From Tumebacillus algifaecis (GTDB lineage: Bacteria; Bacillota; Bacilli; Tumebacillales; Tumebacillaceae), in the NCBI RefSeq assembly GCF_002243515.1, contig NZ_CP022657.1:154001-218000 (forward strand): DNA of 64,000 bases, given 5' to 3'. Below the pieces are notes generated by a model, which was not told the DNA's origin, searched no databases, and saw only the letters and a program-made list of their open reading frames with translations. Of this stretch, positions 63,575-64,000 are shown piece after piece. The stretch's first letter is position 1. Each line of letters begins with the position of its first letter. Made by a program: the position numbers and the translations under genes.

Positions 63575-63874
63575 ATGAATATGAAAACTGCGGTTGGGCG
63601 GTTGCGGGCGATCGGTCTGATTGAGGGGATTTCGTTTTTGCTGTTGTTGCTGATCGCGATGCCGATGAAATATCTGATGGACATTCCAGGGCCGGTGCAG
63701 GTGGTGGGAATGATCCACGGGGTGCTGTTCATGCTGTTTATTTTGGCGGTGATCAACGCGGCGATCGTGCATAAATGGTCGCCGAAATGGATCATCGGGG
63801 CGCTGATCGCCTCTTCGGTGCCGATCGGGACGTTCGTGTTGGATGCGAAGTTGAAAAAGCGCTATCAGGAGTAG
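63575..63874 (+). CDS. DUF3817 domain-containing membrane protein
   Basis: 99 residues from ATG 63575 behind GGGAGTGGAG. Three hydrophobic segments; RLRAIGLIEGISFLLLLLIA, MPMKYLMDIP and VGMIHGVLFMLFILAV are the DUF3817 (YdzA-like) signature. Function unknown. Confidence 0.88.
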   Translation: MNMKTAVGRLRAIGLIEGISFLLLLLIAMPMKYLMDIPGPVQVVGMIHGVLFMLFILAVINAAIVHKWSPKWIIGALIASSVPIGTFVLDAKLKKRYQE

Positions 63875-63911
63875 CAAGTTCGATCATACTTTTAGAAACT
63901 GGGGTGTTGTT

Positions 63912-64000
63912 GTGGGAGATTTTTCAACGCTAGGAATCAGGCCCGAATTGGTGCGCTCTTTGACCGCGCATGCGATTTTTGAGCCGACGCCGATTCAGGA
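63912..64000 (+). CDS. DEAD-box RNA helicase, N-terminal part (3' end outside window)
   Basis: About 29 residues from GTG 63912: GDFSTLGIRPELVRSLTAH and FEPTPIQ. This is the Q motif of DEAD-box helicases (F-x-LG-I-x-P-E-L ... PTPIQ). The enzyme continues past the window end. GGGGTG lies just upstream of the start. Confidence 0.8.
   Translation, partial: MGDFSTLGIRPELVRSLTAHAIFEPTPIQ

Overview
The window looks like a chromosomal segment of a spore-former-type Bacillota of the order Bacillales, with moderately high GC. The gene content (feuABC/btr-like and yclNOPQ-like siderophore systems, CsoR, CbiMNQO under a B12 riboswitch, an SLH-anchored surface protein, strong GGAGG-type ribosome sites) fits Alicyclobacillaceae (Tumebacillus-like) or Paenibacillaceae/Brevibacillus-like bacteria. 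The genus assignment is inference.

Layout. 0-5 kb: a tightly coupled operon, with its start outside the window, carrying the end of a PEP mutase-like enzyme, a D-2-hydroxyacid dehydrogenase, a divergent phosphoglycerate kinase, a PRPP-synthetase homologue, a ribulose-phosphate-3-epimerase homologue and an EamA exporter. It looks like a specialised-metabolite (possibly phosphonate) pathway built from central-metabolism paralogues. 5-22 kb: an accessory region with two homologous proteins of about 1,070-1,100 residues that begin with an LQ-x-x-VGN-R-A-V motif typical of proteins associated with contractile injection systems. Between them lie a decayed tandem duplicate of the first one, an AT-rich SIR2-STAND antiphage gene sitting at the truncated end of that duplicate, a type I toxin-antitoxin locus with a 39-residue holin-like toxin, small membrane proteins, DUF4180 and YjdM genes, and several gene remnants.

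22-28.5 kb: a Fur-controlled iron-siderophore module consisting of a Btr-like AraC/substrate-binding fusion regulator, FeuA/B/C-like transporter and a double esterase that appears to fuse YbbA-like and BesA-like hydrolases. 28.5-40 kb: a structured RNA candidate, glutaminyl-tRNA synthetase, a copper-responsive CsoR and His-rich lipoprotein pair, AraC, SRPBCC, MBL-fold, LLM oxidoreductase, DUF1761, PncB and GalE genes, and a 12-copy heptamer repeat. 40-46 kb: a second Fur-controlled system (Btr-like regulator, nitroreductase, YclN/O/P/Q-like petrobactin-type importer). 46-49 kb: cbiMNQO cobalt importer on the minus strand behind a cobalamin riboswitch.

49-59 kb: an MBL hydrolase, a third protein with an LQ-VGN N-terminus, a cassette of three phage-tail-collar (microcystin-dependent-protein-like) genes plus a GNAT gene, and a 1,722-residue SLH surface protein with seven nearly identical 98-residue cadherin-like repeats. 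59-64 kb: a TipAL-type MerR regulator with its operator, an alpha/beta hydrolase, an unrecognised helical protein, a small basic protein, a pseudouridine synthase, DUF3817 and the start of a DEAD-box helicase.

The strongest candidates for something undescribed are the 0-5 kb pathway, the giant LQ-VGN protein family with its duplication/defence-gene junction, the two look-alike small RNAs at 15.4 and 28.6 kb, and the esterase fusion.
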